From Eukaryota sp. TZLM1-RC (lineage: Eukaryota > Metamonada: BaSk clade): DNA of 64,000 nucleotides. Numbering within the stretch: position 1 is the stretch's first letter; every line of letters begins with the position of its first letter. The translations under genes were made by a program, and so were the position numbers. The notes under the pieces were generated by a model. The model made no database searches and was not told the DNA's origin. It saw only the letters and a program-made list of their open reading frames with translations. The stretch is taken from NCBI GenBank assembly GCA_040285825.1, contig JAUPSS010000003.1, positions 2,108,001-2,172,000 on the forward strand, written 5' to 3'. Below are positions 48,106 through 57,945 of this stretch, one piece after another.

Positions 48106-48906
48106 ATGGGGCTATCTTTTGACCTTCTTTTGACATCTCCTGACCTTAAGTCACTGTCTGTACGCCCCACAGAAGACACCAAAGTAAGAGTTGTGTACAC
48201 CTATCTTTATCTTGGTTGTACACAAAGACAAACAGCTGAACTATTTTCAGTTTCACAATCATCCATCAGTAAATGGGTGAGCTACTATCTAACCCTCAAA
48301 ACACGGCAGGAGAAGATACTTGCCGATCTTTATGTTAGTGAGGAGGAATCTGCTGATGAAGACTGCCTATCACATGATTCTCGGTGTATCTTGACATCTG
48401 AAGAAGAAGAGGAACTACTAGCTTTCGTTGAAAAGGATCCGCTTTCTTTCTTACGAGAAATCCGTTCTTTCGTCCGCTCTAAGTTTAATAAAACCATTTC
48501 CATAACAACTGTTCACAGAATACTTGTTAGACATGGGTACTCATACAAAAAGTGCCAAAATCTTGTCCGAAGGGCGAAGTTGTTGCTTATAACAAAGTTT
48601 GAGACTAATTATATGCTTGACATTGGACTTGTACTACATCATCAACTGGTTTTTATTGATGAACTTTCGTTTAAAACACAAGTCAATGCTCGTTCCTATG
48701 GTCGTTCTCCCAAAGGACAATCCATATACACTGTACAACCTGAGATGCTACAGGTCCAAGTAAGTGCTTTACACTGTGCTTTGAAAGGTTTGGTTGACTT
48801 TGACTGTCGAGGATTTTTTAATCACTGTGGATGGATAGATCTACGAAATGTCGATTCTCCTTATTCAAGGCCTGGTTCCAAGTTGTTAGATGCATTAACT
48901 GACTAG
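48106..48906 (+). CDS. IS630/Tc1-mariner-like transposase, truncated catalytic domain (266 codons)
   Basis: Residues 27-62 form a helix-turn-helix (CTQRQTAELFSVSQSSISKW). Residues about 103-155 form a second winged-helix-like segment (ITTVHRILVRHGYSYKK). VFIDELSF holds the first catalytic aspartate, D185, followed by the family's RSYGRSPKGQ stretch. The second acidic motif (usually DN) and the third acidic residue are not present; after about residue 215 the sequence no longer looks like the family. The protein is thus about 100 residues short. It may bind DNA but probably cannot cut. An acidic linker (EEESADED) is seen at 79-86. Confidence 0.8.
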   Translation: MGLSFDLLLTSPDLKSLSVRPTEDTKVRVVYTYLYLGCTQRQTAELFSVSQSSISKWVSYYLTLKTRQEKILADLYVSEEESADEDCLSHDSRCILTSEEEEELLAFVEKDPLSFLREIRSFVRSKFNKTISITTVHRILVRHGYSYKKCQNLVRRAKLLLITKFETNYMLDIGLVLHHQLVFIDELSFKTQVNARSYGRSPKGQSIYTVQPEMLQVQVSALHCALKGLVDFDCRGFFNHCGWIDLRNVDSPYSRPGSKLLDALTD

Positions 48907-49209
48907 ACAATATGTTGTTTTATATAAAGTTTTTCGCAAATGTTGATCTTTGAAACGGTTATTGATTACTGGTGAGAGTCTTGGACATTCGAAATAGAAG
49001 CAAAAAGCAACGTCAACAGGCCGAGGAACATAAGAAGACAAGGGGAAAAGCGAAATAACGGCAGAAGGGGCTTCATTAACTATGTCAGATGCCAGTTTTT
49101 CTGGACTTGATGTATTAACTGTTGATGGAGAAGTTTGCCGAGCATTCGAAAAGTTGAATGAATCATCAAAAGTGAGAGGAAAAGGTGGTAATGAAGAAGG
49201 ACCAAACAT
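48895..49209 (-). CDS. Conserved 104-codon ORF convergent with the transposase
   Basis: No recognised domain. It is proline- and serine-rich at its start (MFGPSSLPPFPLTF) with a more ordered end (PVINNRFKDQHLRKTLYK). Its 3' end overlaps the transposase 3' end by 12 bp. It is kept intact in the second copy with one residue change (N to D). It could be an accessory protein or a trapped host exon. Confidence 0.45.
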   Translation of the reverse strand: MFGPSSLPPFPLTFDDSFNFSNARQTSPSTVNTSSPEKLASDIVNEAPSAVISLFPLSSYVPRPVDVAFCFYFECPRLSPVINNRFKDQHLRKTLYKTTYCLVS

Positions 49210-49260
49210 AGATAAGGAGGTCGAAAATTTCTGATTATTCTTTAGAAGTGAAAATCACAA

Positions 49261-49302
49261 TTCTATATCTAAAGAAAAAATTGAATCAAGTTCAATTTTC
49301 AT
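49261..49302 (-). pseudogene. Family A scrap after the transposase module
   Basis: Forty-two bases of family A coding KMKIELDSISSLDIE, contiguous in the element with the sequence that ends at 48030. It ends at the T-run of the family B leader. Confidence 0.7.
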
Positions 49303-49310
49303 TTTTTTTT

Positions 49311-49387
49311 CTCCCTCCCTCAGTCAACCCTCTCATATTTCACTTTCTGTCACGGCGTCAAAGTCGTACTGTGTCTTTGCCAAAACG
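49311..49387 (+). promoter_or_regulatory. 5' leader of family B element
   Basis: Almost the same leader as family A (CTCCCTCCCTCAGTCAACCC), with ATG at 49388. A and B share leader and first codons, although their bodies have diverged. Confidence 0.6.
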
Positions 49388-49729
49388 ATGCCAGTGACTG
49401 ACAGTGACTCTGATACTGATTGGAACGCCCAAGCAAAGATTCTACCCATCAGATCAAGCTCATCCCCTTCACTTCTCCACTCTCACCACCCTTCAAGCTA
49501 TGCTCGAAATTCTTCTCAAAAAAATTTGAAAATTTTTAAAAAAGATTTTTTGCCTTTGTGTGATGCCCCTGATATTATGTCTGAAAAAGTGCAAAAAAGA
49601 AGACAAACCTGTTCCAAATGTGGCAAGGTTGGTCATAACATTAGAAAATGTCCTGATATTATTACCGAAAAAATGAGACTGAAAACCAATATTTCTATTG
49701 TTAAAGTTTGCAAACGCCATCCGAACTGA
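49388..49729 (+). pseudogene. Family B N-terminus with CCHC knuckle
   Basis: Begins MPVTDSDSDTDWN like family A, then a serine-rich stretch and a CCHC zinc knuckle. Much shorter between start and knuckle than family A. The frame shifts just before the SELNLPP linker. It probably binds element RNA. Confidence 0.75.
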
Positions 49730-51468
49730 ATCTTCCTCCTGTTCCCAATGTTTCTGCTGATGATGTTAATTATGATTTAAATATTGATCAAACTCATTTA
49801 CCAAAAACTGTTGCTCCTGATCCTATGGATAATGTCTTGAAACATAATTGTCCTTTTTGCAAAAAGTTCCTCTCTAATTCTTCTAATAATAGCCCTCTCT
49901 TGTTTTATTTTGACTGTCAAACAAGTGATTCTCTTCGTGCACCTGTTAAAATTCCTGTAGAGGTGAGTCCTGCCAGTTCTGTTCCTATGTCAATGGAAAT
50001 GCGTTCTTTTTCTTCGCAATTGAAATTGAACAAATGTAACATAACAAGATTTTGGAAATTCTTTGCCAAAAAGAATAAGAAGAAAATTAATTACAAACCA
50101 AAACAGAGAAAAGCTAATTCATCTTTTCAAGCAAGAAAATTGTTTTTGAGAGGTAGATATGGAAGCGGATTAAAAAATATTTTTTCGGGAAAACTGGCTG
50201 ATACCAATCTCGAAACTGTTGAAAAATTGAAATCCCTCCATCCAACTGAACATTTTTGCCCCAGTAAGCCTTCTATTTGTCAATATTGGCTCGAAAATCC
50301 ATTTCAGGCTCAAGAAGTATTGTATGCCGTTGCTAAATTACCAAAAGGAAAAGCTGCTGGTCCTTCAGGCATTTCCTTTGATTTGTTAAAAACTGCCTGT
50401 AAAAATGCTCCTGAAATTGTTGAGGATCTTGCTTCCTATTTTCAAAATTTAATGTGTTTAAATTATGTTCCTCCGCCTGAATTGACTGCTGCCTGTTTAG
50501 TTGCTTTAGTTAAACCTGGTAAAGGTGACAAACCTGATGGAGTTAGACCAATTGCTATTGGAGAGTCATTAACCAGATTGCTTTCTTCGCTTATTTTTAA
50601 CAGAATTTCTACTAAAGCAAGGGACTATTTGAAGCCTTTCCAATTTGGTATAAAAACTGGTGAAGGTGCTTCTGTTGCTTCAATGACTTCAGATGTTTTT
50701 TTCAATAGTCAACAACATCAATATATTTTCAATTTGGATTTCAAAAATGCTTTCAATTCTGTGAAAGGTAATTGTATTTTTGATGTGCTTCTTCATGATT
50801 TTCCTGAAATTTCTGCATATTTTTATTTATTTTATGGAAAAAAATCAGACTTAATTTTTGACTCCTTTACCCTTGAATCTTCTTCTGGTGTGAAACAAGG
50901 TGATCCTCTTGGCCCTTTGCTGATTTGTTTGGCTATTCATAATATTATTAAAATGACACAACAAGATTTCTTTGATCTGCGTATTGTTGCCTATATGGAT
51001 GACATTTCTATTATTGGTTCTTTTTTTTACAATATTGGTTCTTTTGAAAGCATTTCTAGGGTCTCTGAAAACATTGCGGCGAAATACAAAGAAATTGGAT
51101 TAGCTTTGAACCCATCTAAATGTCTCTTGATTGGTAGAGAAAAACAATCTTTGATGATTGGTGGAGCTCAGATTCCTTTTATCAATTATGACCAACAAGC
51201 TTTTAAGTTTCTTGGATGTTGGCTTGGCAATTTGGATGAAATTTATTCCCAGTTAAACAATTTATTGGAGAAGTTTGACAAGGATCTTAGTTTTATTGCT
51301 GAATGTGACATTGAGAAACACATCAAATTTTTTTATTTTAAAAATTTGTTATTCTGGAAAATTCACTCATATTTTAAGGTCAACTCCCCTTCGGTATCTC
51401 TCAATTTTTGCAGATCTTTTAACAAACTTCGAGTCAAATTTTTTTCTTTTTTTATTAGAAGTAAATGA
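49708..51468 (+). pseudogene. Family B reverse transcriptase (586 codons open)
   Basis: CPFCKKFLSN...FYFDC aligns with the C2C2 finger of family A, but one cysteine is tyrosine. Then KLPKGKAAGPSG, VRPIAIGESL, NLDFKNAFNSVKG (motif A), SSGVKQGDPLGP, AYMDDISIIG. A 21-bp in-frame duplication near 51018 repeats the IGSF codons right after the YMDD strand, which may hurt the fold. The frame is lost in the thumb-connection region near 51330-51390. Confidence 0.85.
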
Positions 51469-52688
51469 ATCTTTAATTCGAAGTCATGTATTTTGTTCAG
51501 CAGATTTGGGTGGCATTGGATTCACCAAATCTTCGATTCTGTGTAAAGCAGCATTTTTGGGAGGTGGTAAAAATTTTGTTTTTGAATTTTTCCAAAGGTT
51601 CCCTTTTGATGTTCATCTGATCAATGGTGAATCAAATTTTTATTTGAATCAACTTCAAATCGAATTAGATAATTTGCCTAGTGATATCTGGATTCAGTGT
51701 TTTCCTCAAAATGTTCAAGAAATTCCCACCCGATCACTTCCAAATTTACGTTTTTGCTTGAAAAAGCTTCAGCACCATCTGGTTAAATTATATGAAGGCT
51801 TGGATTATGAAGTAAGACTTGGCTTGGCCAAAACTAAAAATCCCGCTTTCGGTAATTTTTTAAAGGATATTCGTGATAGTTCAGCTGCTGCTTTAGTAAC
51901 TCAAGTTCCCTCTGTTTATGGACTTTTGTTAAAAGACAATGAATGGCTTCTAAACATGCGTTTTCGTTGTTTTCTGTGGCCAAACAATTTGCCCAATCAT
52001 TTAACTTGTAAATGTGGTAAACCTCTTTTGTTTACTCATCTTTTGAACTGTAAACATTTCATTATGTTTAGAAGCAAAGTGCATAATAACGTCAGGGACC
52101 AAATTTATGTAATGTGCAAATCATATCGAGTAGATTTTTTTAGAACCGCTGTTATCAAAATTAATTCTTGATGATCCCAATATTGATAGTACACGTTACA
52201 ACAGAGCTTCTATGGGTCTGACTAGAGGTGATCTAGTTGTTCCTGGTTTAAATGGTAGTTTTACTATTTTGGACGCCATGTCTATTGACCCTTGTAATTC
52301 CTCTAACGAACATTTCATTAACTCGGATGTAAATAATCCTCTTCTTGCAGGCGAAAAATATAAAATTGCTAAATATGCGAAACCCATTTCCTCGGTTAAT
52401 GAAAATTCTCATGCCCAATATAATTTATGTCCATTTGTTTTTTCTTTGCTTGGATCTCTAGGTAAGGCTGCTATGGCTTTCCTTGAGGATTTTGTTGTAG
52501 TAGTAAAGGAAAGAACTGGAAGAATTTTCAATCGTGTTTACTGGCAAAACAGGATTGTATTTTCTATTTTTAAGGGATTGGTAACACTAATTTCTGATTC
52601 ACTATCTTCTTTTGGGAAATTTTCTGAATCTTTAGCGATTAATTGTTTTGATGTAGGGGAGGCAGGTTTTGAGGATGTGGAGTTTTAA
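51469..52688 (+). pseudogene. Family B connection, zinc ribbon and RLE endonuclease
   Basis: In the frame ending 52171: SADLGGIGFTKSSI, GLDYEVRLGLAKTKNPAFG, the ribbon TCKCGKP...HLLNCKHF. After a small deletion at 52135: RGDLVVPGLNG and ILDAMSIDPC (nuclease), then FNRVYWQNRIVFSIFKG and end FEDVEF. The domain order matches family A. Confidence 0.85.
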
Positions 52689-52730
52689 TTGTGTATTTCA
52701 TATTTGTTGTTGAATAAAAATAAATAATTA

Positions 52731-54877
52731 ATTTTCATTTTTTCCAAAATACTTGCGATTCATTCTGAATTTGAGGCACGTTTCTTAACCAACAACCAAG
52801 GAACTTAAAAGCATCACTACTATAATTAGTAAAAGGGACAATAGAATCCTTTATCACGAGATCTTGAGCAGAATAGCCAATCAGAAGGCATTTGCTCGCA
52901 TTAAGATGAAGCCCAATATTTTCATATGAGTCGGCAATTTCTTGAGCAACCAATTCTAGTAAATCAAATTCAATAAATAGAAAGTAAATCAAATGAACCA
53001 ATCAAGGATATGTCATCCATATAAGCAACTATTTTTATAGAAGGGTGTTTTTGCTTAATGATATTTAAAGTTTTGTGAATAGCTAATCAAAACAATAATG
53101 GGCTTAAAGCATCTCCTTGCTTCACACCAGAAGATGATTTAAGACCAAATGAATTATAAATTAAATCTGATTCTTTCCCATAAAAATGGTAGAAAAAACT
53201 CGATAGCTTAGGAAAATCAGATTTAATTACTTCAAAAATTGCTTCTCGCTTTACAGAATTAAAAGCATTTTTAAAGTCAAGATTAAAAATAAAGTTATTT
53301 TCCTCTGCATTAAAAAAATATCCATCAATTGTTTTGATTCCAAATTGATGAGGATTCAAAAAAGTAGAAGCTTTGTTTTTGACTCGATCGAAGACAATTG
53401 ATGCCAGCAAACGAGAAAGAGATTCACCAACAGCAATTGGGCGTATTCCATCAGGTTTAATTCCATTACCAGGCTTTACTAAAGCAATCAGACGTGCAGC
53501 AAGTAATTCAAAAGGAGGATTAATTTTCAAAACAATTAATTGTTGAAAATAATGGGCTAGATCATCAGCAATCTCGGAAGCACTGGAACACGCTATTTTT
53601 AACAGATCAAAAGAAATTCCAGATGGGCCAGCGGTTTTCCCTTTTGGTAATTTTTGAATAGCTTTAAGAACTTCAATTGCAGTAATAGGATTTTCAATAC
53701 AAAAGGGACACTCATCAAACTTACTGCACTTGAAATTTTCTTGAGGATGCAACTTTTGAAGTTTTTCAAGGGTATCAGAGTTTGCATCAGCCAAAGAAGA
53801 GGAAAACAAGGACTGCTTTGCGGCACCATAACGACCACGTAAGCACAATTTTCGGCAAATTTTTGATTTTACAATTCTTCTATTTCCAAATTTTTTCTTA
53901 AAACAATTTTTGTTTTTTCGAGCAAAATATTTCCAGAAGGATGAAATATTCCACTTATTATTTTTCAATTCAGAAGTAAAATGTCTCATTTCCATTGAGA
54001 AGGGAATTGTACTGGCGGGGCTAATTTCTACTGGGATCTGAGTCGGAGTTCTAACGGTATAAGCAGCTTTACAATTGGTGCAAAACAGAAGTTTTCGACC
54101 ATTTCTTGAATCAGTGACAATTTTTTTTGCAAAATGGACAACAAAAATTATTGTTATCAGAAGGGGAAGAAGAGTGAGCACTAGAAGCATTAAAATGTTG
54201 ATCGTCAGAAACAATATTTTCAGCACCTTTTACATCAGCATCAGCTGGAACAGAACATTCGAGAATTTGTTGAGCAGATTTTAATTCAATTTCTCTTTTT
54301 TGTTTTTCAGGGCATGTTCTTGAATTATGACACAAATCGAACATTTTTGTGAACCTTTCAAACTTTTTGATTGTAATCCAATATTCAAAGGAACTATTTT
54401 TTCTTTATGTTCTTGCGAATATTCAGCAACTAACTCTTTTGTTTGAATAGAAGAACGAAAAACAACATGCGAGCCATGATGAATTCTGTTATTTGAGCCA
54501 TAATTGTTGTCAGTGGTAGATTTATGACTTTTACCAATTTTAGCAGTAGAAAACAGATTTCGAGAAATGGAGTTGTTGATGAAGCGCGCAACAGAACGTA
54601 AGGAACGTAATGGTGGTTTTTGTGTGTTTTTTCTGGTACAATGATCAGTTTTTGAATTGAAATTTTTTCGAGATAAATTTCGAGCACAGCTTGTATTGTG
54701 GGGAGAGTGGTTGAGTGAAGGAGATGAGCATGTTCTGACTGGTAGAATCTTTGCTTGGGCGTTCCAATCAGTATCAGAGTCACTATCAGCCAATGGCATC
54801 GTTATTGAGAGAGAAGAAGTACGATTTTGACGCCGTGACAGAAAGTGAAATACGAGAGGGTGGACTAAGGGAGGGAG
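52731..54877 (-). mobile_element. Divergent family A element, 3' truncated
   Basis: Minus-strand leader, N-terminus and RT of a more diverged A copy. The CCHC knuckle is damaged by a 10-bp deletion near 54331 (CSICVIIQEH). The N-terminal linker carries extra sequence (about 54360-54520, NNYGSNNRIHHGSH) absent from other copies. RT is open from 54226 to 53087, with a deletion of the ASVAAIASD codons near 53326; an added stretch with a repeat of AAATCAAAT lies near 52965-52990. It ends at the EKMKIELD codons, next to the family B tail. Confidence 0.8.
54800..54877 (-). promoter_or_regulatory. 5' leader of the divergent family A element
   Basis: Diverged form of the leader (CTCCCTCCCTTAGTCCACCC), ATG at 54799-54797, A9 run at its outer end, then family D. 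Confidence 0.5.
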
Positions 54878-54889
54878 AAAAAAAAACAG

Positions 54890-55575
54890 TGCTTTGGTCA
54901 ACATTTCTGGAATTGCTTTAAGAATACTACAAACAATTCTATTGTGCCAGAAATTGAAGTTCAATTCTTTTCCTGCTCTTTCTCTTATTAAACTTCTGAA
55001 ACCTTCAAGAAATTTAATGCCAGATATTCCAATGTTACCAAAAAGAGAAACAGCAAATGGAACCAACTGATACTTGACATGCTCAACACGTCCTAGCTGA
55101 GATAAGGGTTCATTGTACTTTTTGATTTTGCTCTTTTCAGCAAAGCAAAGTGGAGTTTCATCTCTTTTAGCAAAATCAATTGCTGAGTCTTTACAAACAT
55201 CAACAGTGACAACATCAACAACTTTAATAACACCATCAGACGCAGGGGTAATTAAATCAGCACGGCGTTTCCCAAAAGTATTTTCATCTTCATTTTCCGA
55301 TGACAACCTTCGCACAAGTGGTTCAACAAAAGCTTCAATGTGATGACTTTTGCACATAGCGTATAGTTGGTCTCTAACAGCATCGTGAACAACTGAACGA
55401 TATGTAATATTAAATTTGGAATTAAATGATTCAGATTGATGAGCTGACCACAACGACAAATCAAATCATTTGGCACACTACATGGCCACAGAAAACACCT
55501 CATCCTGAAGGCAGTTGTAAATTGATGATCATTTAATAATAGACCATTTACATTTGGAATCTGGGAAATAAGACA
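54890..55575 (-). pseudogene. Family D zinc ribbon and RLE endonuclease, longest copy
   Basis: Minus strand: RMRCFLWPCSVPNDLICRCGQ, HDAVRDQLYAMCKSHHIEAFVEPLV, then KRRADLITPASDG and VVDVVTVDVC (nuclease motifs), KKYNEPLSQL and FWHNRIVCSILKA. A 4-bp loss near 55428 shifts the frame. The C-terminus is cut at 54890 by the A leader. The open frame from 55459 to 54281 reads from D through the A leader into the A N-terminus; that is a junction artefact. Confidence 0.8.
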
Positions 55576-56466
55576 ACTTGAGCTAATTTGGTCGTAATAG
55601 AGGTGATTTAATGCTCAGAGGTCTTGAAGGAACGACCATCATTACTGATGTAAGATACATTGAGGTGTATTAATTCTGTTATATCGTTAGCTCAGTCAAA
55701 ACACAATACTCCACTGTCTGTTGCCGAAAATTTTAAAAATGATAAATATAGTGCAAGGTTGCTGACCTTGAATATTGAATCACATACTGATTATGTCCTT
55801 TGTCCATTCGGATTCTCCATACATGGCTCGATTGGACCACTTACTTTGTCTTTCTTGGATGATTTCATTGAAATTGTGAAGCAGCGTACAGGAAGAGGTT
55901 GTGACCAGACGTTTTGGCAAAATAGAGCTAAATATTCAATTTGTCAAGGTGTTGTTCCCTTGGTATCTTATGCTTAGTTATTTCTTATTCGGTTTTATTG
56001 CTTTTGGAGCTTTTCAGACGGCCGCTTAGTAAGAAAAAGAGGAAGTTTGTGATCCCTTTTTACGGTTTCGTCAGTTTTTCTTGAGATAGAATCCTCACTT
56101 TTGATATTGGATATGATTGCTGGTACAAAAAATTGTACGTGTGATGAAAAGCTTGCTGTCGAATTTAAAACGCTCTTGGAGCTTCTCAGACGGCCGTTTA
56201 ATAATGTCAATCATGTACTTTTTTGCTTTGGTTGTTCAGTGTCTTTTTTAAGTATTGGCTACTAGTAGTGGAATAGTTAGATAAAATATTTTTGAATTGC
56301 TCTAGTAGTTAGCTCATTTAATAATTAAAAACGTTATGTTAAAAACAGTTTTATGAAAGAAAAACTTCCAGTCAATGCTCTTTGGTTGGTTTGGGCTATG
56401 AAGTTATAGAACTTGAAGTTTGCTATTTAGTTTTCCTTGGAATAAATTAATGTATTGAAAAAAAAC
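55576..56466 (+). pseudogene. Family E RLE domain and 3' end, interrupted
   Basis: RGDLMLRGLEG and IITDVRYIE (55590-55668) match the nuclease motifs. After a frame change, SVAENFKNDKYSARLL, FLDDFIEIVKQRTGRG and FWQNRAKYSICQG follow to a TAG at 55975. After a 349-bp insertion (55999-56347) the end FYERKTSSQCSLVGLGYE appears (56349-56405), then AATAAA and an A-run at 56457-56466. It is a distinct family: the same end (FYERKTSSQFFLADLGYEDMEF) occurs at 58731-58893. Confidence 0.7.
55999..56347. mobile_element. Unidentified 349-bp insertion with 7-bp TSD
   Basis: GTTTTAT flanks it (55992-55998 and 56348-56354) and the family E frame resumes beyond it. It contains a 26-bp imperfect direct repeat around CAGACGGCCG (56004-56029 and 56176-56201, 3 mismatches). 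There are no terminal inverted repeats and no recognised protein. A SINE-like or very truncated retroelement is possible. Confidence 0.5.
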
Positions 56467-56900
56467 AGTCATTGACAAAGCTAAAAAATTGATAGAGAAT
56501 TTTGCAGAAAACAGTTTATGACATTGGTATTCTTGACGTTACATTTGTCAAAATAAAAGAATTGATTGAGTCGTAGAAATAGACTCTTCCGTGCTCTTTT
56601 TAAATGTAAACTAACACCGACTGCAGCTTGGAGAAAGCAAGTTGATCAATAAATGTTATATTGGATATAGAACAAGGTAAGTAAGTGTTGGTTACCATGA
56701 CTCTTGATGAGGACAGCCGTAAGCTTTCAGCAATTTGAATGCTCGTTCTAAGGGATTTCAGGGCAATAAAACAGACGTATCATGATCGATCACACATTGA
56801 AATCACAGAATGGGAAAACGATATCACAAACATGAATTTGCTTCCATTTGCTCCATACCCACTCTCAATCATGGTGCTTGTGTCTCTATTCATTGGGTCC
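56467..56900. other. Region without recognised gene
   Basis: AT-rich sequence between the family E tail and the tRNA gene. No open frame with recognisable motifs, no repeat of the island families. Confidence 0.5.
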
Positions 56901-56904
56901 AAAA
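56901..56904 (-). terminator. RNA polymerase III terminator of tRNA-Tyr
   Basis: On the minus strand TTTT lies 16 nt beyond the tRNA 3' end, the usual pol III stop signal. Confidence 0.6.
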
Positions 56905-56920
56905 GATAACAATTAATATT

Positions 56921-57003
56921 CGAGCCTCTGGGAATTGAACCCAGGACATTTCGATATCTACAACATCTACAGTCGAATGCTCTACCAACTGAGCTAAGGC
57001 TCG
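56921..57003 (-). tRNA. tRNA-Tyr (anticodon GTA) with 11-nt intron
   Basis: All stems pair: acceptor CGAGCCT/AGGCTCG, D-stem GCTC/GAGC, anticodon stem TTCGA/TCGAA, T-stem CTGGG/CCCAG with TTCAATT loop. The anticodon GTA is at 56970-56968. An 11-nt intron (56966-56956) follows the base after the anticodon, the standard place for eukaryotic tRNA-Tyr. The C1-G72 pair and A73 are the known eukaryotic and archaeal tyrosine identity bases. Box A (TAGCTCAGTTGG) and box B (GGTTCAATTCC) are present. It looks functional. Confidence 0.95.
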
Positions 57004-57945
57004 TTCTCTAATTGCGCGTCCATAACCAGAGCCGCTCTGTCACCATAGTCGTATTCATTTTTTCCGTCAATTGAGAGGTTTTCTCTCACTTTATGAAGGT
57101 AATTTGCAACAATTTTTGTTACATATTCCTTAATTGTTTTCGCGTTTTGCCATTTTGTGGAGGTCTTATTTTTTTACTACTTTTACCAGCAAAGCAATTC
57201 AACCAATCATCAGGGAAATCAATGTTGGGCAATTATCTAGGAATTAAGCCTTCAAAGATCAGCTGAGGGGGTAAAAGTACACCAGATTTGGTTACTGTTA
57301 AAGTAACAGTACTACCTCTTTTATCTCCTGAACCTGTGATTCTTATTGTTTCAGATCCTTTTTCAGCATAAGTGTAGTCAGACAATGGGCATCACGGTGC
57401 AAGAGTCTCAATTATCTCCAAAACTAACTTTGGATTATATCTGATCAGCATATCAGACGTCTTTTTTATAGACAATGCTGTTTCATAAGCTTCACTATGA
57501 GAAAAATTTCTCGTCGTGGTTACCTTTCGTTTCACTCATTTGAGGGTGTTTTCCAGTATTCCTCGTGCCCAGCGTTTACTCAGAACCAATCCACCACCAT
57601 TTTTTTCCGTCGGGCATCTAAACCTGATGATTTCATCACTGCCCTGGCTAGACTTTGAATAATAACTGCAGTGACTCTGCCATTGTTTAGTCGAACAGCT
57701 TTAATTAAATCTATCAATTCCTCATGCTGTTGAGTTGGTATAAGTGTTGGGCGACCCCGTTGCTTTTCTCTTGAAAATAGCTGTTTTGTGGCTTCTAAAG
57801 CTTTTTCTTGGGTTGAATAAATCTCTATCATTTCTTGTAGAATAGAATTAAAAGTAGTCCGCCAATTCTTAACGGAAGTAGTTGTAAGTTTCAAGTTGCC
57901 ATGATGTCGCACAGCTTGAGGCGCACTGCGTTGATTTTTGCGCAT
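57004..57945 (-). pseudogene. Broken pogo/Tigger-like (DDE_1) transposase running into the tRNA gene
   Basis: Minus strand. The first 121 codons (57945-57580) hold a KQRGRPTLIP segment and a helix-rich stretch as in CENPB-type DNA-binding regions of pogo-like proteins. After a frameshift come SKRWARGILENTLK, VKRKVTTTRNFS, then SETIRITGSGDKRGSTVT, LLPPQLIFEGLIPR and LPNIDFPDDW, typical of the DDE_1 core. The first catalytic region (normally a DQT motif) is not kept. In a third frame KEYVTKIVANYLHKVRENL leads to ALVMDAQ, which aligns with the second-aspartate motif, a few bases before the tRNA start. At least two frameshifts and three stops: dead. Confidence 0.75.

Larger units (their letters stand above)
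48036..49260 (+). mobile_element. IS630/Tc1-like transposase module, copy 1 (1.2 kb)
   Basis: A 1225-bp block with two convergent ORFs, inserted in family A with no clear loss of A sequence. It is about 98% identical by eye to 59407-60632. The ends show no convincing terminal inverted repeat and no TA duplication, so the block may be part of a larger element, or was moved by recombination. Confidence 0.7.
49311..52730 (+). mobile_element. Full-length family B RLE retrotransposon
   Basis: About 3.4 kb from leader to 3' UTR (TTGTTGAATAAAAATAAATAA). It is the only complete family B copy. Four frame segments: 49388-49729 (N-terminus, CCHC CSKCGKVGHNIRKC), 49708-51468 (C2C2 finger region, RT, thumb), 51275-52171 (connection, zinc ribbon), 52212-52688 (nuclease, C-terminus FEDVEF). 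Breaks are small indels near 49715, 51325, 51386 and 52135, mostly in T-runs. Confidence 0.9.

Noticed and set aside
48106-48906. Bacterial insertion sequence or contamination
   Set aside because: The transposase superfamily also exists in eukaryotes, the module lies inside a eukaryotic retrotransposon, and base composition fits the surroundings.
54281-55459. A 392-codon frame that looks like an endonuclease fused to an SDSDTDWN protein
   Set aside because: It reads from a truncated family D piece through the family A 5' leader into the A start codon. The leader is non-coding elsewhere, so the fusion is an insertion by-product.
1-55575. R2-type site-specific insertion into ribosomal DNA
   Set aside because: No rRNA sequence is seen at any junction; targets are other elements and vary in sequence.
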